A DNA stretch of 64,000 nt from Candidatus Poribacteria bacterium (GCA_022826805.1 JAJDUH010000042.1:1-64000), one strand, 5' to 3'. Positions 18,843 through 27,674 are shown, counted from the first letter of the stretch. Notes: generated from the letters alone by a model not told the origin. Numbers and translations are program-made.

Positions 18843-19898
18843 ATGGAACCTGTGAAAGTGGGTGTGATTGGATGTGGTGTCATCGGGAGCAGGCATCTCA
18901 GCATCGCATCGGAGATGCCACACATTGAGTTGGTCGCGGCAGCAGACCTAATTGAGGCGAACAGAACGGCTGCTGAGCGTTTTAGTCCGTCTAAAGTCTA
19001 TAACAACGATATTGATTTGCTTGATGACGATGAAGTTGAAGCGGTTGTCCTTGCATTTCCGACACAATATCGGACTGAAGTTGCCCTACGGGCTTTTGAA
19101 AAGGGCAAGCACGTTCTAATTGAGAAACCGATAGCGATGAACGCTGCTGAGGTTAAGCAACTCATCGCTGCGCGAGGTGATTTGGTCTCAGGATGCTGTT
19201 CCTCGCGCAAGCGTTTCACACCATCTGCTCAGATTGCAACGCATCTTATCACGACTGGCAGTTTGGGGAAACTTCGGACTGTCCACTGTCGTGCTATCAT
19301 CGGGACAAGGGCAAAACCTGACACGCCACGTCCTGCCTGGCGTTTGACCAAGGCACTCAACGGTGGGGGTATTCTCGTTAACTGGGGCTGTTACGACCTC
19401 GACTATCTACTCGGTATCACAGGGTGGCAACTCAAGCCACATACCGTGTTTGCCCAGACATGGACCGTGCCTCAGGTCTTTGAATCACACATCGCTCCCG
19501 GGTCCGATGCCGAGACGCACTACACTGCACTGATTCGGTGTAAAGATGATATTGTCCTAAGCGTCGAACGCGGTGAATTCATGACAATGCATTCGCACGC
19601 CGACTGGGAAGTTATCGGTACAGAAGGCTCTCTTAAACTGAATATGCAGGATGATAAGCCAGAGAGCATTATCCACAATCGCACAACAACAGAAGGTGGT
19701 GTGGCGTCTATATCTCTTTCTGAGGCGGATGAAACACCCGAAGTGCAACACAGCACGCCGTTGTCTGATTTCGCTGCAGCTATTCGGGAAAACCGACAAC
19801 CCTCGACGAGTTTGGAAAAAGCCCTTATTGTTCAAAAAATAACCGATGCTATTTACGTTTCCGCAGAGACAGGAAATGCTGTGGAGATAGGAGAATAA
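18843..19898 (+). CDS. Gfo/Idh/MocA family NAD(P)-dependent oxidoreductase
   Basis: 351 residues, normal for the family. The Rossmann motif is VGVIGCGVIGSRH at the N terminus, then the family's EKPIAM segment with the active-site lysine (about residue 97). A C-terminal mixed beta-sheet substrate domain follows (GGGILVNWGCYDLDYLLGI). Members oxidise or reduce sugars, inositols or glycosides in the cytoplasm. It lies between two LamG genes, and its stop codon almost touches the next start (1-base gap), so it is in an operon with them. Substrate unknown. Confidence 0.9.
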   Translation: MEPVKVGVIGCGVIGSRHLSIASEMPHIELVAAADLIEANRTAAERFSPSKVYNNDIDLLDDDEVEAVVLAFPTQYRTEVALRAFEKGKHVLIEKPIAMNAAEVKQLIAARGDLVSGCCSSRKRFTPSAQIATHLITTGSLGKLRTVHCRAIIGTRAKPDTPRPAWRLTKALNGGGILVNWGCYDLDYLLGITGWQLKPHTVFAQTWTVPQVFESHIAPGSDAETHYTALIRCKDDIVLSVERGEFMTMHSHADWEVIGTEGSLKLNMQDDKPESIIHNRTTTEGGVASISLSEADETPEVQHSTPLSDFAAAIRENRQPSTSLEKALIVQKITDAIYVSAETGNAVEIGE

Positions 19899-19899
19899 T

Positions 19900-20661
19900 A
19901 TGAAATTCCGTGAATTATTGGTAATGGTATGCAGTATTTGCCTTAGCGTTTGTATCGTCTCGCTCAGTAATGCCGAAATTAATCTTGACGATTTTGCCGG
20001 GATATGGCTCTTTGACGAAGGTAAAGGGCAAGTTGTTAAGGATTTCACCGAGAATGGGAATGAGGGCGAATTTGACGGACCCAAATGGATAAATGGAAAG
20101 TTCGGCAAAGCGCTGGAATTCGATGGAAGCCCCAAGTATGTCATTATTGAACATAACGACCTTTTCAACTTTGAGGACGATGACTTTACTGTTGGATGTT
20201 GGATGAATTCGGAGAATAAAGATGCTTATGTCGTTATCAAACGGAACGGTGGTGCTGGATTCTGGGCGATGAGTTCCAGTATTGATAGAGACACCGGATT
20301 TTTTATCTTTGAAGGTGGTGGACAGCACATTGATGATGGGAAAACCGATATTGTTGGAAACGGTTGGCACCACACTGTCGCTGTTCGTAAAAAGGGCGTT
20401 ATTTCCCTATATGTAAATGGGAAAAAGGAGACGGAGCGAAACGTCGGCGCGACTATGGATAGTCCGGCTATTTTAAAGTTCGGTGGCTGGGGAAGTGAAA
20501 ATCTCATTGGTGGATTGGATGAAGTCTTTATCACTAAGAAAGGTGTGGCGTTAGAGGAGGAAGATATTCAACTCCTCGCCGAGGAAGGTTGGGAGGGCGC
20601 CTTGGATGTTTCCGCAAAGGGAAAAATGGCAACTACGTGGGCAAGGTTGAAAGCCCAGTAG
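19900..20661 (+). CDS. Secreted LamG (jelly-roll) protein 3
   Basis: 253 residues. The ATG follows GGAGA by about 6 bases, and the ribosome-binding site lies in the end of the oxidoreductase gene. Signal peptide near VCIVSLSNAE, then one LamG domain (FAGIWLFDEGKGQVVKDFTENGNEGEF ... WHHTVAVRKKGVISLYVNG ... LDEVFITKKGV). The tail is GKMATTWARLKAQ, the common LamG C-terminal motif. It is the last gene of the plus-strand unit that includes the oxidoreductase. Confidence 0.85.
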   Translation: MKFRELLVMVCSICLSVCIVSLSNAEINLDDFAGIWLFDEGKGQVVKDFTENGNEGEFDGPKWINGKFGKALEFDGSPKYVIIEHNDLFNFEDDDFTVGCWMNSENKDAYVVIKRNGGAGFWAMSSSIDRDTGFFIFEGGGQHIDDGKTDIVGNGWHHTVAVRKKGVISLYVNGKKETERNVGATMDSPAILKFGGWGSENLIGGLDEVFITKKGVALEEEDIQLLAEEGWEGALDVSAKGKMATTWARLKAQ

Positions 20662-20680
20662 ATGGCATCTATACCTCAAA

Positions 20681-20752
20681 GCGCGCTTTACACAGCGCGC
20701 CTAATCATCTATTTGTTCGTTCGGATGGCTTCGGCTTTCGTGCCCGAACGAA
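20681..20752. terminator. Two hairpins after LamG 3
   Basis: GCGCGCT/AGCGCGC (20681-20700) and TTCGTTCGG/CCGAACGAA (20716-20724 with 20744-20752) sit between two convergent genes. They probably end one or both transcripts, although T-runs are weak. Confidence 0.45.
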
Positions 20753-20808
20753 AACTGCATCACAACATTCCTATTTTGAGTATCAAATTCCATCAGAGAT
20801 AGATAAAT

Positions 20809-21795
20809 CTATACAAAAAATTTCTCAGCAACTTTGGTTATGAAGTTTTTGCCCATAACTTGGTAGCCTTCTGCATCTGGATGTAAGTCATCAGGGAGTA
20901 GATGAACGTATTCAGCCCCAAATACACTTAATCCGTCAACGTAATGAATGTGTTTATCGCCGTGTGCTTGAAGGGCTTCGGCGGCGGCTTGCACCTCTTC
21001 ACGCATCCCTTTCAGATGGAATCCTACAGCGTTCGGAGTCTCCTCCCGCGGTGGCGAACAGATGGGTGACATCAACACAAGTGGTATATCTGGATGCTTC
21101 TCGCGGACAATCTGGACTGCCCCAATAATCGCCGGACGGAACGCTCGCGGTCCCAAACTGGATGCGCCTTGAATATTAATACCGAGACACATTGAAATAT
21201 AATCAGCGGGTAAATCACGAATCATCCGTGCCACCATTGCATCAAGATGACACTGCCCACCATAACCGAGACAGGTTAAATTCAACCCACGTTCACGCGC
21301 AACGATCGCAGGCCACGTCTGTGTCGCTGATGCTGCTGTTCGGCACTGTGTGATGGAACTACCGTAAGTTACCCACCGTGGTCGTGTGTCAGTAAATGCC
21401 TCTAAAGTTGCACCATCATCTATCTCCAAGCTGCGTAGTTGAAAACTACCGAATTGCGGCAGCCACAACTCAATCAGTTTTTCCGCATCGGACAGATTTT
21501 CAAAGGCAAAACTGTCTTTTTGTGTCAGGTCAAGTGATGCTACGACTTCACCGTCACAACAGAGGTCAAGTATACCACTTTCGTTTTGCGGTACGATATT
21601 GCCTGAAACCCGCGTGGTATTGCTCCGAAAGCTGATGCGAACACCCGCAGGCATTGCCGAGCGTTCAAGTAGCGGTTCGGGAAATAAGACATGCTTCGGG
21701 TGCGGTGTGCGCCACGGCATCACCCAGTCGTCAGTTTTCTGTAAAGAGATAGCTCCCTGCCAAGTTAACTGTGGTGCGTCCGGCTTTAGTTGCAT
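20809..21795 (-). CDS. SGNH/GDSL hydrolase (esterase) family protein
   Basis: About 328 residues. The ATG at 21795 follows AAGGAG at 7 bases; the longer open frame upstream overlaps the next gene and is rejected. An N-terminal beta-sandwich region (residues 1-150) precedes the SGNH core. Block I is WVTYGSSIT with the nucleophile Ser, then CLGINIQG (block III-like) and DDLHPDAEGY with the catalytic Asp-His near the C terminus. It may deacylate carbohydrates or glycan esters. No signal peptide is seen. It is last in the PhyH-sulfatase operon, 28 bases after the isomerase-like gene. Confidence 0.85.
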   Translation of the reverse strand: MQLKPDAPQLTWQGAISLQKTDDWVMPWRTPHPKHVLFPEPLLERSAMPAGVRISFRSNTTRVSGNIVPQNESGILDLCCDGEVVASLDLTQKDSFAFENLSDAEKLIELWLPQFGSFQLRSLEIDDGATLEAFTDTRPRWVTYGSSITQCRTAASATQTWPAIVARERGLNLTCLGYGGQCHLDAMVARMIRDLPADYISMCLGINIQGASSLGPRAFRPAIIGAVQIVREKHPDIPLVLMSPICSPPREETPNAVGFHLKGMREEVQAAAEALQAHGDKHIHYVDGLSVFGAEYVHLLPDDLHPDAEGYQVMGKNFITKVAEKFFV

Positions 21796-21823
21796 TGTAT
21801 TTCTCCTTCGTCCGTAGGTGGTT

Positions 21824-22636
21824 TTACATGGCATCGACGACAGCGCGCAGTTGCCGCACACCCTTCAACATATCCTCTGGTTGTCCCCAGTGTTCGATGC
21901 TCGCCGAACCAGTGAACCCATCGGCTGCCAATGTTTCTAGGACTTCCTCATAATGCAAGTCCGTATCACTGATCGGATTAAGATTTTTCTCACTATTCGG
22001 TTTTACATGCACATGTCGCACGAGTCCCTTAATATGTGAATATCCCTCTGGTAAAGGATTTTCTCCGCAGTGTAACCCGTTATTGATATCCCAACAAGAG
22101 GTGAGTGCCGGGCTATTTCCGAGCGCATTGATGACAGCCCGCGTCTCCTCACAGGTTCCAGCGAGACACGCGCTTTCATTTTCGAAACAGAGTGTAACGT
22201 CGCCACTCTCTGCAACCGGAACAACAAGCGCAAGTTTCTCAACGATGCGTTCCATATAGTCGTTGATGTCTGGACGCGGGGCACCTTTAATGCCGCGATT
22301 CGGATTCCAAAATGTGAATCCTCGAATGACTTGGGTATCAAAGGCGTGTGCCAGCGTCACCATCCGATCAAAGTGTTTTCGGTGTTGATCGTATTCTTCG
22401 GGATCGTCGATTGAGCATTTTCCGAACGGCGATCCAACGCTGGCGACCCGGACATTATAAGTGCTGAGCACATCCTGAACGCGTCGGATGTCGTCATCAT
22501 CAATTTCGGTTACGTGTTTGCCCCATACGCCACCGCGTATTTCAACGGTGTTCGCACCGGCTTCAACACCGAGTTTGATGGCTTCCTCAAAATCGGTTTT
22601 AGAAACTTCGTCAGCAAAATAGCAGACGTCAATCAT
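21824..22636 (-). CDS. Sugar phosphate isomerase/epimerase family (xylose isomerase-like TIM barrel)
   Basis: 270 residues starting MIDVCYFADEVS, with AAAGGAG about 9 bases upstream. The pattern matches AP-endonuclease-2-type TIM barrels: EIRGGVWGKHV near strand 2, CFENESACLAGT with a metal-ligand Glu, SCWDINNGLHCGENP with Asp, and VRHVHVKPNSE with His. It probably isomerises or epimerises a keto sugar. It is the fourth gene of the operon, 23 bases after the peroxiredoxin. Confidence 0.85.
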   Translation of the reverse strand: MIDVCYFADEVSKTDFEEAIKLGVEAGANTVEIRGGVWGKHVTEIDDDDIRRVQDVLSTYNVRVASVGSPFGKCSIDDPEEYDQHRKHFDRMVTLAHAFDTQVIRGFTFWNPNRGIKGAPRPDINDYMERIVEKLALVVPVAESGDVTLCFENESACLAGTCEETRAVINALGNSPALTSCWDINNGLHCGENPLPEGYSHIKGLVRHVHVKPNSEKNLNPISDTDLHYEEVLETLAADGFTGSASIEHWGQPEDMLKGVRQLRAVVDAM

Positions 22637-22659
22637 GTCAAATAGTCTCCTTTTGTGAT

Positions 22660-23265
22660 TTATAGTTCTTTTAATTCTCTGAGAATATGTTCAGGACCGG
22701 TGCGCCTTCCAGACGTATCCAGGAATTTCGATGCGACACGACCGTCCTGATTAATAATATAGGTCGCTGCACGCGCAATATCCGTATCGCTCGGATCAAT
22801 GACATTGTAGGCAGTGATTGTCACCTTATTTGTATCTACGAGCAGCGGATACGTGATTTCAAGTGTCTTTCGTGTTGAGTCAACAAGCGTCAGTGGATCT
22901 GCACTGATGGCGATCAATTCAGCCCCTTCGGCTCGGATGTCTTCGTAGCTTTCTTGCAACTCACCGAGCTGCGCACGACAATTCCCTCATGTGCCAGTGC
23001 GGTAAAAAACAATGACAAGATTTTGTCCGCGATACTGCGAAAGATTATGGGTATTTCCCGTGCTGTCTGGTAACGAAAAATCAGGTGCAAGTGCACCGAG
23101 ATCTAGTCCTTCGCCCGAAGGAAGTTTTTGGGCACCCTCCTCAGGTGAAGTTATGACTTGTGTTGTCCGTTCGGCGTCCTCGCAAGCAAAGCATAAAGTA
23201 ATGACTGCTGCCAGTAGAACTGAAAGACCGACTGAGCTGCTATTACTCAGGAAGTGGGATTTCAT
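22660..23265 (-). CDS. Selenocysteine-containing peroxiredoxin (AhpC/TSA-like), UxxC
   Basis: Read through an in-frame TGA at 22987-22989, this is one 201-residue protein. An N-terminal signal or lipoprotein-like segment (LLAAVITLCFAC) is followed by APDFSLPDSTGNTHNLSQYRGQNLVIVFYRTGT, then U93-G-N-C96-RAQLGELQESYEDI, then ISADPL and YPLLVD, the thioredoxin-fold order of peroxiredoxins. The TGA falls on the peroxidatic Cys of the usual TxxC/CxxC site, and a hairpin with a GGT loop follows. The start ATG overlaps the TGA stop of the sulfatase gene (ATGA), so ordinary TGA stops are used next door. Alternative: a nonsense-mutated pseudogene, less likely because the downstream half is intact. Confidence 0.85.
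22956..22972 (-). promoter_or_regulatory. Candidate bacterial SECIS hairpin (peroxiredoxin)
   Basis: On the minus strand, GCAGCTC-GGT-GAGTTGC forms a 7-bp stem (one G-U) with a GGU loop starting 22 nt after the TGA. The size, place and GGU loop match the known bacterial SECIS of formate dehydrogenase mRNA. Confidence 0.7.
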
Positions 23266-24581
23266 GTTTCACGTCTCCCTTCGTCGTTTTGTGAGTGCAT
23301 CCAGTCTCGGACATCGGCACGCATCTTTTCGAGCGTTGGACGCATATCTATATTGAAGGCTAAATTGTTGAATTCATAAGGGTCTTCTACCACATCGTAT
23401 AGTTCCTCTACTGGATGGTGTTGTGTCAGATAAAGGAGTTCCGCAGTTTCAGGATCGGTCTTCGCTTTTTCTACCCAGCTTTTCCATACTTCAGCGTGGC
23501 TCTCCGGAATATCTTCAACTTCGGTAAAATGGGTTGTCCAACTGTTTTCAGGCATCAGATTCAAAATGTATTTGTAGCGACTGTCTCGGACGCAACGCTG
23601 CGGAAAAACATTCATATTTCCGTCGCGGGTGTGCGTGCCATAGATTTTGTCTCGGAAAGTTTGCTGTTCTCCGAGCAGGACATTCCTAAAACTTCTACCG
23701 TCTAAACTGTCAGGTGGTTTGCCGCCTGCGATGTCTATAAGCGTTGGTAAGAAGTCAACATGCGAAATCATCGCATCGGAGACAGTGGCAGCTGGAATTT
23801 CTCCATGCCATTTCGCCAGAAACGGCAGACGCGTACCGGTGTCATATAACGTCCATTTGCAGTGGGGCCACTCAGAACCGTGATCGGTCGTATAGATAAA
23901 GAGCGTATTGTCAGCGTACCCGTGTGTTTCCAACATTTTGTTCACTTCACCGATGCGGGTGTCCATTGTGGTAATGTCTTGATAATAATTAGCAAGTGCC
24001 TTGCGAGCAATCGGTGTGTCGGCAATATAAGGCGGTAGTGGCAAGGCATCCAGATCATAAATCTTGTTCGGTTCCCACGTGACGTGAGGGTTGCTATCGC
24101 CAAGGATGAGACAGATAGGCTGATCTGGATTTTCTTGTCGGTGACTTGAAAGAAAACGCCCAACAGGTTCGATATCAAGTCCTTCTTGCCGATATTGCCG
24201 ATGATGCTCGGCACGTTTTGGGAGAAACCCACCGATATATTCAAAATCGAAGAGCGTTTCCGGTTTCACATGCGTCTTGCCAGCGATAGCTACCCGATAG
24301 CCGAGTTCTTGGAGCGTGTTAGGCAACGCTTTGAGGTGCGCGTGGCACTCTGTATGATTCCCCATTGCCCCGTGTCGAGCCGGATAGAGCCCAGTATAGA
24401 GCGTAGAACGAGACGGCGCACACGTCGGCGTTGGCGTGAAAGCATGTGTAAAGCGGATGCCTTCTTCTGCGAGGCTATCTAAGTGTGGCGTGCGGATATG
24501 TTCGTTCCCATAACAACCGAGATATTCCCAGCCGTGGTCATCGGATAGATAAACAACAATATTCGGTTTCTTCGATGACAT
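23262..24581 (-). CDS. Sulfatase (formylglycine-dependent, alkaline-phosphatase superfamily)
   Basis: 439 residues with the N-terminal metal motif VVYLSDDHG (D14, D15), the sulfatase signature C54-A-P-S-R (Cys becomes formylglycine), GKTHVKPE, and IYTTDHGSEW with the distal Asp/His pair. It resembles arylsulfatase and N-sulfoglucosamine sulfohydrolase-like enzymes and should remove sulfate from a sugar. No obvious signal peptide is present, which fits cytoplasmic or non-classical use, though the maturase is not in the window. It starts 3 bases after the PhyH stop and overlaps the peroxiredoxin start by 4 bases. Confidence 0.92.
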   Translation of the reverse strand: MSSKKPNIVVYLSDDHGWEYLGCYGNEHIRTPHLDSLAEEGIRFTHAFTPTPTCAPSRSTLYTGLYPARHGAMGNHTECHAHLKALPNTLQELGYRVAIAGKTHVKPETLFDFEYIGGFLPKRAEHHRQYRQEGLDIEPVGRFLSSHRQENPDQPICLILGDSNPHVTWEPNKIYDLDALPLPPYIADTPIARKALANYYQDITTMDTRIGEVNKMLETHGYADNTLFIYTTDHGSEWPHCKWTLYDTGTRLPFLAKWHGEIPAATVSDAMISHVDFLPTLIDIAGGKPPDSLDGRSFRNVLLGEQQTFRDKIYGTHTRDGNMNVFPQRCVRDSRYKYILNLMPENSWTTHFTEVEDIPESHAEVWKSWVEKAKTDPETAELLYLTQHHPVEELYDVVEDPYEFNNLAFNIDMRPTLEKMRADVRDWMHSQNDEGRRET

Positions 24582-24584
24582 AGA

Positions 24585-25442
24585 TTAATCGTCCTCAGCA
24601 GGTGGAAACGGCTTCCAAGGTTCATACGTTTGGTTCCCGCGCGGAATGGGTTCCGGTGGAAATTGTGTACATACTTCACCGTTCTTCATCGCCCATTTGG
24701 AGTTAGGAAAGTGGCGGTTGCTCTTCTTGAGGATCTCTGGGTTTGTCAAGACGGCAGCAATTGCAATACGGCTCTTCTCACTCGGATTTGGTGGGCTATA
24801 ATGCCACATATTACTGTGCCAAATGACGGCATCTCCAGTATCCAACGCAATATGGTGTACACCGTGTTTTTCAATCATTTCCGGAACGACTTTGCGCGGA
24901 ATTTCACCGTGGATGCTATCAGAATATAAGACGTGTTCAACAATCTCAGTTTTGTGGCTACTGGGAATGAACTGCATGCATCCATTTTCTCGTGTTGCGG
25001 GTTCAAGCGGTATCCAGATATTGAAAGATTCAGTGTCACCATCGCGCCAGAGTCCATTGTCTTGGTGCCACGGTGTTGCGGCACCCGTGTGCGCCGGTTT
25101 CAAAAAGCAGCTATTGAACTTCACAATGATGTCATCGCCGAGAAAATAGCGGGCGATGTTGAGTACTGTGGGACCGGTATGAATGTTGTGCCATATCAGT
25201 GGAGATTCGACACAGAAGTTGGCGAGTTTCCGAAAGCGGGCAATGCGTCCTTCCGGTGAGTCGTTCATCGGGTCCATGGGATCGTAATCAGCGAACTCGC
25301 CAGCGTTGGGGAGCATAAGGACGTTACGAATGACACCGCGGAGTTGTGCTGCCAAGTCTTCTGAGATAACGTTGTGCTCGATAAAATAGCCTTCAGTCTC
25401 ATATTGTGCTTTTTGTGTGGGAGTTGGTTGCCAGTTTTGCAT
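24585..25442 (-). CDS. Phytanoyl-CoA dioxygenase (PhyH) family protein 1
   Basis: About 285 residues from ATG 25442 (AAGGA upstream); the longer open frame starts without support. Fe(II)/2-oxoglutarate dioxygenase features are the HxD pair in TPWHQDNGLW (H126, D128), the distal His in SNMWHYSPPN (H214) and an Arg a few residues later (KSRIAIA). It is the first gene of the five-gene operon with sulfatase, peroxiredoxin, isomerase and SGNH hydrolase. The substrate is unknown; the family is not limited to phytanoyl-CoA in bacteria. Confidence 0.9.
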   Translation of the reverse strand: MQNWQPTPTQKAQYETEGYFIEHNVISEDLAAQLRGVIRNVLMLPNAGEFADYDPMDPMNDSPEGRIARFRKLANFCVESPLIWHNIHTGPTVLNIARYFLGDDIIVKFNSCFLKPAHTGAATPWHQDNGLWRDGDTESFNIWIPLEPATRENGCMQFIPSSHKTEIVEHVLYSDSIHGEIPRKVVPEMIEKHGVHHIALDTGDAVIWHSNMWHYSPPNPSEKSRIAIAAVLTNPEILKKSNRHFPNSKWAMKNGEVCTQFPPEPIPRGNQTYEPWKPFPPAEDD

Positions 25443-25550
25443 AACGGCGTTTTCCTTCGTTTTTATGTTAAACAGGAACTTGCTGCTGGTTTGCTTACGA
25501 AGCGCATTCGCGAAAATTGGTTTCTGATTGTGGTATGAATCCATTACGAC

Positions 25551-26297
25551 TCATCGCCTTGTCTTCAATCGTCCCCAAGTTGTCGTGAGCAAACCGTTTG
25601 GAGAAACAGGTAAAACAGCCTCAACGCCTGTCATCAATTCTGCTACCTCTGCTTCTGTGATACCACGATTAAAGAAGATGACCTCATCCAATCTACCGAT
25701 GAATTTCTCGCCACCGAAAGTGCCGAACAGCAGTTCACCGGCTTGATCTACATCACCGCCTTGTTTGGTAGCGGATTCAAGCGTGCCGTCTACATAAAGT
25801 TTCATCTCGTTTCCATCGTAAAGTCCAACGATATGATACCATTTTTCAGGTTCAATGACGGATGTTCCCCACACGCCGCCCGTAAATCCACCACCTGACC
25901 AGATACCAAAGACGTAGCCTCCAGGCACTCTCTCAGTTTGTGATTGGACTTCCAATAGATAAGAGCCGTTCCGTCGAATGGCAGTATCAGAAACGCCTTT
26001 GTTCATATAGACCCAAGTCGCGATAGTCATCTGATCCTTGAAATTAATGCTATCAGAGGGTTCAACGGTCACGACGTGAGGCGGTTCAAATTCCAAGGCA
26101 CCGCCGAATTTACCTTCTACCCACTTCGCACCTGTAATTGCACCATCGTTCCCATTGCCCGACGTATCCTCGGCGACACCGCCTTTGCCTTCATCAAAAA
26201 GCCAGATACCAACGGCGTCGTCTAACAGTTCGGCAGAAAGAGGATGTGCTACTATGCACAAACCGCCAACAATGATAAACCAAAATAGCCATCTCAT
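25551..26297 (-). CDS. Secreted LamG (jelly-roll) protein 4
   Basis: 248 residues with a strong GGGAGGAG ribosome-binding site before the ATG. Signal peptide MRWLFWFIIVGGLCIVAHPLSAE, then one LamG domain (VGIWLFDEGKGGVAEDTSGNGNDGAI ... WYHIVGLYDGNEMKLYVDG ... LDEVIFFNRGI). The tail is GLLTTTWGRLKTRR, the shared LamG C-terminal motif. It lies 108 bases upstream of the PhyH gene and could be the lead gene of that operon. Confidence 0.85.
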   Translation of the reverse strand: MRWLFWFIIVGGLCIVAHPLSAELLDDAVGIWLFDEGKGGVAEDTSGNGNDGAITGAKWVEGKFGGALEFEPPHVVTVEPSDSINFKDQMTIATWVYMNKGVSDTAIRRNGSYLLEVQSQTERVPGGYVFGIWSGGGFTGGVWGTSVIEPEKWYHIVGLYDGNEMKLYVDGTLESATKQGGDVDQAGELLFGTFGGEKFIGRLDEVIFFNRGITEAEVAELMTGVEAVLPVSPNGLLTTTWGRLKTRR

Positions 26298-26424
26298 AGT
26301 TCTCTCCTCCCTTTAATTTACGAGTTTAGCATGAAACGGGAAATATGTCAAGGACTTGGCTGCGTGTTTTGAGTTGAGATGTTTAGAAAAATATGGTAAA
26401 TTTATAAAAGCATATATTTACATA

Positions 26425-26456
26425 CTCGCCTTCTTTCATCTATACTTAAAGGCGAG
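26425..26456. repeat. CTCGCC/GGCGAG hairpin
   Basis: CTCGCCTT (26425-26432) pairs with AAGGCGAG (26449-26456). It lies in the gap between divergent genes and belongs to the loose GAGG-stem family seen elsewhere in the window. Confidence 0.4.
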
Positions 26457-26524
26457 GTTTCTAACTGGGGTCCCCGTCCGTTACTGGGAAGGGATACTAA
26501 AATCTACCATATATGAATTGAAAG

Positions 26525-27265
26525 ATGCTGACTCAAGAAATGGTAGCCGATGTTCCATCAGATCCAGGCGTTTACTTTTTTCGCGGAGTTACAGGCACAA
26601 TCCTCTATATCGGCAAAGCGAAATGTTTGCGGAAACGGGTGCGCTCCTACCTCCATAAGGTAAAAAGACGTCCAACCAAAATCAAACGGCTTATTCGATG
26701 GACGACAGATGTTCGGTATCAGATTTGTCGTTCAGAACAGGAAGCCCTCTTCTTAGAATCGCGGTTAATCCAAAAATATCAGCCTACCTACAACACCGCT
26801 ATGAAATATGGGCGGCAGGATTGGTATATTCGGATAGACGTTGGCGAAGCTTTTCCGCGCCTTGAACGTGTGTCCGAAACACAACCCGATGGTGCGAGAT
26901 ATTTCGGTCCCCTGTCGAGTCGGCGATGGACGGATGAGGCGATTGATGTCCTACAACGGATTTTTCCGGTACGTACGTGTGAAGGAGAGATTATACCGAC
27001 ACCAGGGTTCCGTGCCTGTTTTGAATACGATTTGAAACGTTGTAATGCCCCTTGTGCAGCACTCATTACAAGCGAACTCTATAAAGAAACGATAGCGGAT
27101 ATCGTTAATCTATTGGATGGTGAGTATGAAAAAGTGCAGGAAAGTCTGGTCGCGAAACGCGAGGGAGCGTCAGAAACACTGCAATTTGAGCGGGCTGCGA
27201 GGTTTCAAAAGCAGCTCCAACGGATTCAGAAAGTTTTTACTTTCTTAGATGTACATCGGATGTGA
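26525..27265 (+). CDS. UvrC-like GIY-YIG nuclease lacking the C-terminal endonuclease half
   Basis: 246 residues. The GIY-YIG domain is clear (GVYFFRGVTGTILYIGKAKCLRKRV, about 14-90). The UvrC central region follows, with R-Y-F-G-P and a Cys cluster (RTCEG, FRACFEYDLKRCNAPC), and then a UVR-like helix (ASETLQFERAARFQKQLQRI). It stops there. The RNase H-like nuclease and HhH domains of full UvrC (about 600 residues) are absent, and the next gene starts 4 bases later. It could be a Cho-like short form or a truncated uvrC. The conserved boundaries favour a functional short protein. Confidence 0.8.
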   Translation: MLTQEMVADVPSDPGVYFFRGVTGTILYIGKAKCLRKRVRSYLHKVKRRPTKIKRLIRWTTDVRYQICRSEQEALFLESRLIQKYQPTYNTAMKYGRQDWYIRIDVGEAFPRLERVSETQPDGARYFGPLSSRRWTDEAIDVLQRIFPVRTCEGEIIPTPGFRACFEYDLKRCNAPCAALITSELYKETIADIVNLLDGEYEKVQESLVAKREGASETLQFERAARFQKQLQRIQKVFTFLDVHRM

Positions 27266-27269
27266 GCCA

Positions 27270-27599
27270 ATGGCAACACGAAAAGACACAAAAGAGGTGC
27301 TCGGTGGACACGATGGGACGGCACGTTGCCGCTGTGGTCGGCTCCGCTATCCGCGTTATTCCCTATGTCCGAAGTGCTATTATACAAAGCCTCAAACCTC
27401 TCCAGATCCCAGGAAATTATCACGTGCCGAACTCCTGAAGATGCAGACTTCAAAATCGATGCCGCTGTCAGACCGACAGGAGCGGATCCAATTTTTGGAG
27501 AAACGGTATGGTGCACAGTTCCGAGGACAGGATATCCGTTTTATGAAGAATTCACAATTATACGCGCTGTCGGAGCAGGTAGGTTATCGTCGTCGCTGA
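27270..27599 (+). CDS. Small zinc-ribbon protein of unknown function
   Basis: About 109 residues from ATG 27270, just after the stop of the UvrC-like gene (an ATG at 27249 would overlap it). It has a possible zinc site (ARCRCGRLRYPRYSLCPKC, a C-x-C ... C-x-x-C spacing) and a basic, helical remainder. I do not recognise the family. Coupling to the UvrC-like gene suggests a role in nucleic-acid binding, but this is only context. It ends with an ordinary TGA at 27597-27599. Confidence 0.6.
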   Translation: MATRKDTKEVLGGHDGTARCRCGRLRYPRYSLCPKCYYTKPQTSPDPRKLSRAELLKMQTSKSMPLSDRQERIQFLEKRYGAQFRGQDIRFMKNSQLYALSEQVGYRRR

Positions 27600-27644
27600 G
27601 TTTTTGTGTATTTGGCAGACAATTTTTGGATTTGAAAAAAAGTC

Positions 27645-27674
27645 TTGCCAAGAATAACAAATGTCTGCTAAAAT
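27645..27674 (+). promoter_or_regulatory. Predicted sigma-70-type promoter for the HMA selenoprotein gene
   Basis: TTGCCA (27645-27650) and TAAAAT (27669-27674), 18 bases apart, each one mismatch from consensus. A strong ribosome-binding site (AAGGAGG) precedes the ATG at 27710. Confidence 0.5.

Noticed and set aside
21796..21861. Longer start of the SGNH hydrolase at 21861
   Set aside because: It would overlap the isomerase-like gene and lacks a ribosome-binding site, while ATG 21795 has AAGGAG.
22660..22959. Peroxiredoxin second half as a separate gene starting at TTG 22959
   Set aside because: It has no ribosome-binding site and begins in the middle of the thioredoxin fold; reading through TGA restores one complete protein.
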